A stretch of DNA of 5,507 bases from Gemmatimonadaceae bacterium (GTDB lineage: Bacteria > Gemmatimonadota > Gemmatimonadetes > Gemmatimonadales > Gemmatimonadaceae), in NCBI GenBank assembly GCA_013816695.1, contig JACDDZ010000126.1:1-5507 (forward strand), written 5' to 3'. This document shows, one piece after another, positions 3,931 to 5,507 of the stretch; the first letter of the stretch is position 1, and every line of letters starts with the position of its first letter. The notes below the pieces were generated by a model. It was not told the DNA's origin. It saw only the letters and a program-made list of their open reading frames with translations, and did not search any database. Both the position numbers and the translations under genes were made by a program.

Positions 3931-5507
3931 GTGCACAAGCTCCTTGCGCGGCAGCTTCGCAAGCATTTCGGGGGAGCCGAGCGCGTTCCGGTGGAGCTCT
4001 CCGGCTTCGTCGCGGCGGTAGAGCAGGCATACCTGCAGTCGGACGACGATCGCGCGATGCTCGAGCATTCGATGGATACGGTATCCGAGGAACTCGTAGA
4101 TCGCTTCCAGCGGCTCAACGATGCGCTCTCGACGAGCCTGACCGCGAAGGTGGAGCTGGACCGGGCTGTTTCGCTCCTCTCAGCGACCTTGGAGGCCACG
4201 ACGGACGGCATTCTGGTGCTAGACCTGACGGGCAAGACGGTGCTGATGAGCCGAAAGTTCATCGAGCTGTGGCGCGTTCCGAAGGCCGTGCTGGCGTCGC
4301 CGGACGAAGAGGTGAGGCTGCGCTTTGCCACCGAACAACTAGTGGACCCCACACAGATTACAGCGGGGGTTCCGGAGATCTTCGGCGATCCCGGCGAAGA
4401 GAATTTCGACGTGCTCCTGTTCAAGGATGGTCGCCGGCTCGAACGCTCCTCCCTCCCTCAGAGGATCGGCGGCAAGATCGTGGGCCGCGTGTTCACGTTT
4501 CGCGACGTCACGGGGCGCCTGCAGATGGAGGAGCAACTTCGCCAGTCGCTGAAGATGGAGGCAATCGGCACCCTCGCCGGGGGCATCGCTCACGACTTCA
4601 ACAACCTGCTCACGGTCATCCGCGGGCATGCCGAGCTGCTCAAGGAAACGTTGCACCCGTCGCTTCTAGAGTTTGATGACCTCGCGCAGATCCTCATCGC
4701 CGCCGATCGCGCCGCCGCGCTCACGCATCACCTCCTGGCGTTCAGCCGCAAGCAGATACTGCAGCCGGTGCCGCTCGACCTCAACGTGGTGTTGTCGTCG
4801 CTTGCCCCGATGCTGCGTCGTCTGATCGGCGAGGATATCGAGATCGAGATCGCACCGTCGCGGGACCTTTTCGTCATCACCGCAGATCCGGGGCAAATGG
4901 AACAGGTGATGGTCAACCTGGTGGTGAATGCACGCGACGCCATGCCACGAGGTGGCAGGATCACGATCGGAACGGAGAATGTCGTGGTCAGCGACCAGGA
5001 GCCACTGAAAGGGCTTCCATCCGGCTCGTATGTCATGCTTTCGGTATCGGACACCGGCCACGGAATACCGGCGGAGCTGCGGGACCGCATCTTCGAGCCC
5101 TTCTTTACCACGAAGGAAGTGGGCAAGGGAACCGGCCTCGGTCTCTCAACAGTGTTCGGCATCGTCAAGCAGTCCGGAGGACATCTCGTCCTGAACAGTG
5201 AGGTGGACCAGGGCTCCACCTTCCGGATCTATCTTCACAAATCGGAACAGACGCGTGTGCCCACTCCGCGAGACGTTACGGCTCTACCCGAACTCGGAGG
5301 GTCGGAAACCATCCTTCTCGCCGAAGACGAGGAAGCGGTGCGGTCGCTGGTGCGGCGGGTGCTTGAAAACAACGGATACACGGTGCTCGTGGCGCGCGAC
5401 GGATCAGAGGCGATTCGGCTCGCGGCGGCGCATGCTGATGCCATCGATCTTTTTCTCACCGACGTAATCATGCCTGGAACTGGCGGCGTCGAACTGGCGA
5501 GGCAAAT
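3931..5507 (+). CDS. Soluble hybrid histidine kinase (PAS-HisKA-HATPase-REC), 3' end outside window
   Basis: From GTG 3931 the frame stays open for 525 complete codons to the right edge. Residues 1-75 are a helical segment ([15 protein letters not shown], later [16 protein letters not shown]) that probably mediates dimerisation or FIST contact. A PAS domain follows, about 82-197, from [13 protein letters not shown] to FTFRDVTGR. The HisKA H-box [11 protein letters not shown] gives phospho-acceptor His221. The ATPase domain shows the N-box [11 protein letters not shown] (N329, N333), G1 DTGHG (374-378), F-box FEPFF (388-392) and G2 GKGTGLGL (398-405). A receiver domain starts near 459 with acidic EDE (465-467) and acceptor Asp511 in TDVIMPG, then is cut by the window edge. 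His221 should autophosphorylate from ATP and pass phosphate to Asp511 and on to an unseen partner. No membrane segment is visible, fitting an intracellular signal supplied by the FIST protein encoded two bases upstream. The HDFNNLL H-box is typical of kinases with C-terminal receivers. Confidence 0.95.
   Translation, partial: MHKLLARQLRKHFGGAERVPVELSGFVAAVEQAYLQSDDDRAMLEHSMDTVSEELVDRFQRLNDALSTSLTAKVELDRAVSLLSATLEATTDGILVLDLTGKTVLMSRKFIELWRVPKAVLASPDEEVRLRFATEQLVDPTQITAGVPEIFGDPGEENFDVLLFKDGRRLERSSLPQRIGGKIVGRVFTFRDVTGRLQMEEQLRQSLKMEAIGTLAGGIAHDFNNLLTVIRGHAELLKETLHPSLLEFDDLAQILIAADRAAALTHHLLAFSRKQILQPVPLDLNVVLSSLAPMLRRLIGEDIEIEIAPSRDLFVITADPGQMEQVMVNLVVNARDAMPRGGRITIGTENVVVSDQEPLKGLPSGSYVMLSVSDTGHGIPAELRDRIFEPFFTTKEVGKGTGLGLSTVFGIVKQSGGHLVLNSEVDQGSTFRIYLHKSEQTRVPTPRDVTALPELGGSETILLAEDEEAVRSLVRRVLENNGYTVLVARDGSEAIRLAAAHADAIDLFLTDVIMPGTGGVELARQ

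Noticed and set aside
3915..5219. Long minus-strand frames opposite the kinase
   Set aside because: The plus strand encodes an intact kinase with every catalytic motif. The opposing frames are low-complexity shadows.
1..5507. CRISPR array, insertion sequence, rRNA or tRNA
   Set aside because: No regularly spaced repeats, transposase motifs, terminal inverted repeats or structural RNA signatures were found on either strand.

Overview
The window is GC-rich DNA from a bacterium with lipoprotein signal peptides and cytoplasmic phosphorelay kinases, so a Gram-negative soil or environmental organism is likely. The style of the M24 peptidase and of the FIST-plus-kinase pair would fit Gemmatimonadota or a similar high-GC phylum. 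That placement is an impression from the proteins and is not proven by the sequence.

Layout. (1) Positions 2-691, plus strand: the C-terminal 229 residues of an M24-family metallopeptidase (Xaa-Pro aminopeptidase-like), cut off by the left edge, with all five metal ligands visible. (2) Positions 657-1900, minus strand: a small, extremely charged, probably disordered protein (1900-1586), followed by a secreted or lipid-anchored alpha/beta-hydrolase (1538-657). The hydrolase converges on the peptidase, and their 3' ends overlap by 35 bp. (3) Positions 2033-2539: a single small lipoprotein gene (2070-2495) that lies exactly between two copies of the 10-mer AGCGTTAGGT. The arrangement resembles an integron gene cassette, with a GTTRRRY-type core at each boundary and the stop codon lying inside an R''-like box. 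The inner stem expected of an attC site is weak, so this stays a hypothesis. (4) Positions 2496-2788: a non-coding gap. (5) Positions 2789-5507, plus strand: a tight two-gene signalling operon. It holds a FIST-domain sensor and, two bases downstream, a soluble PAS-HisKA-HATPase-REC hybrid histidine kinase that runs off the right edge inside its receiver domain.

How the genes work together. The best-supported functional unit is the FIST-kinase pair. FIST domains are predicted small-ligand sensors, often found beside kinases, and neither protein here shows a membrane segment. The pair therefore probably senses an intracellular ligand and passes the signal through His221 to the receiver Asp511 and then to partners outside the window. 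The peptidase, the hydrolase and the lipoprotein are probably independent envelope or degradative functions. The kinase has no stop codon in the window, so it is easily missed if only closed reading frames are considered.
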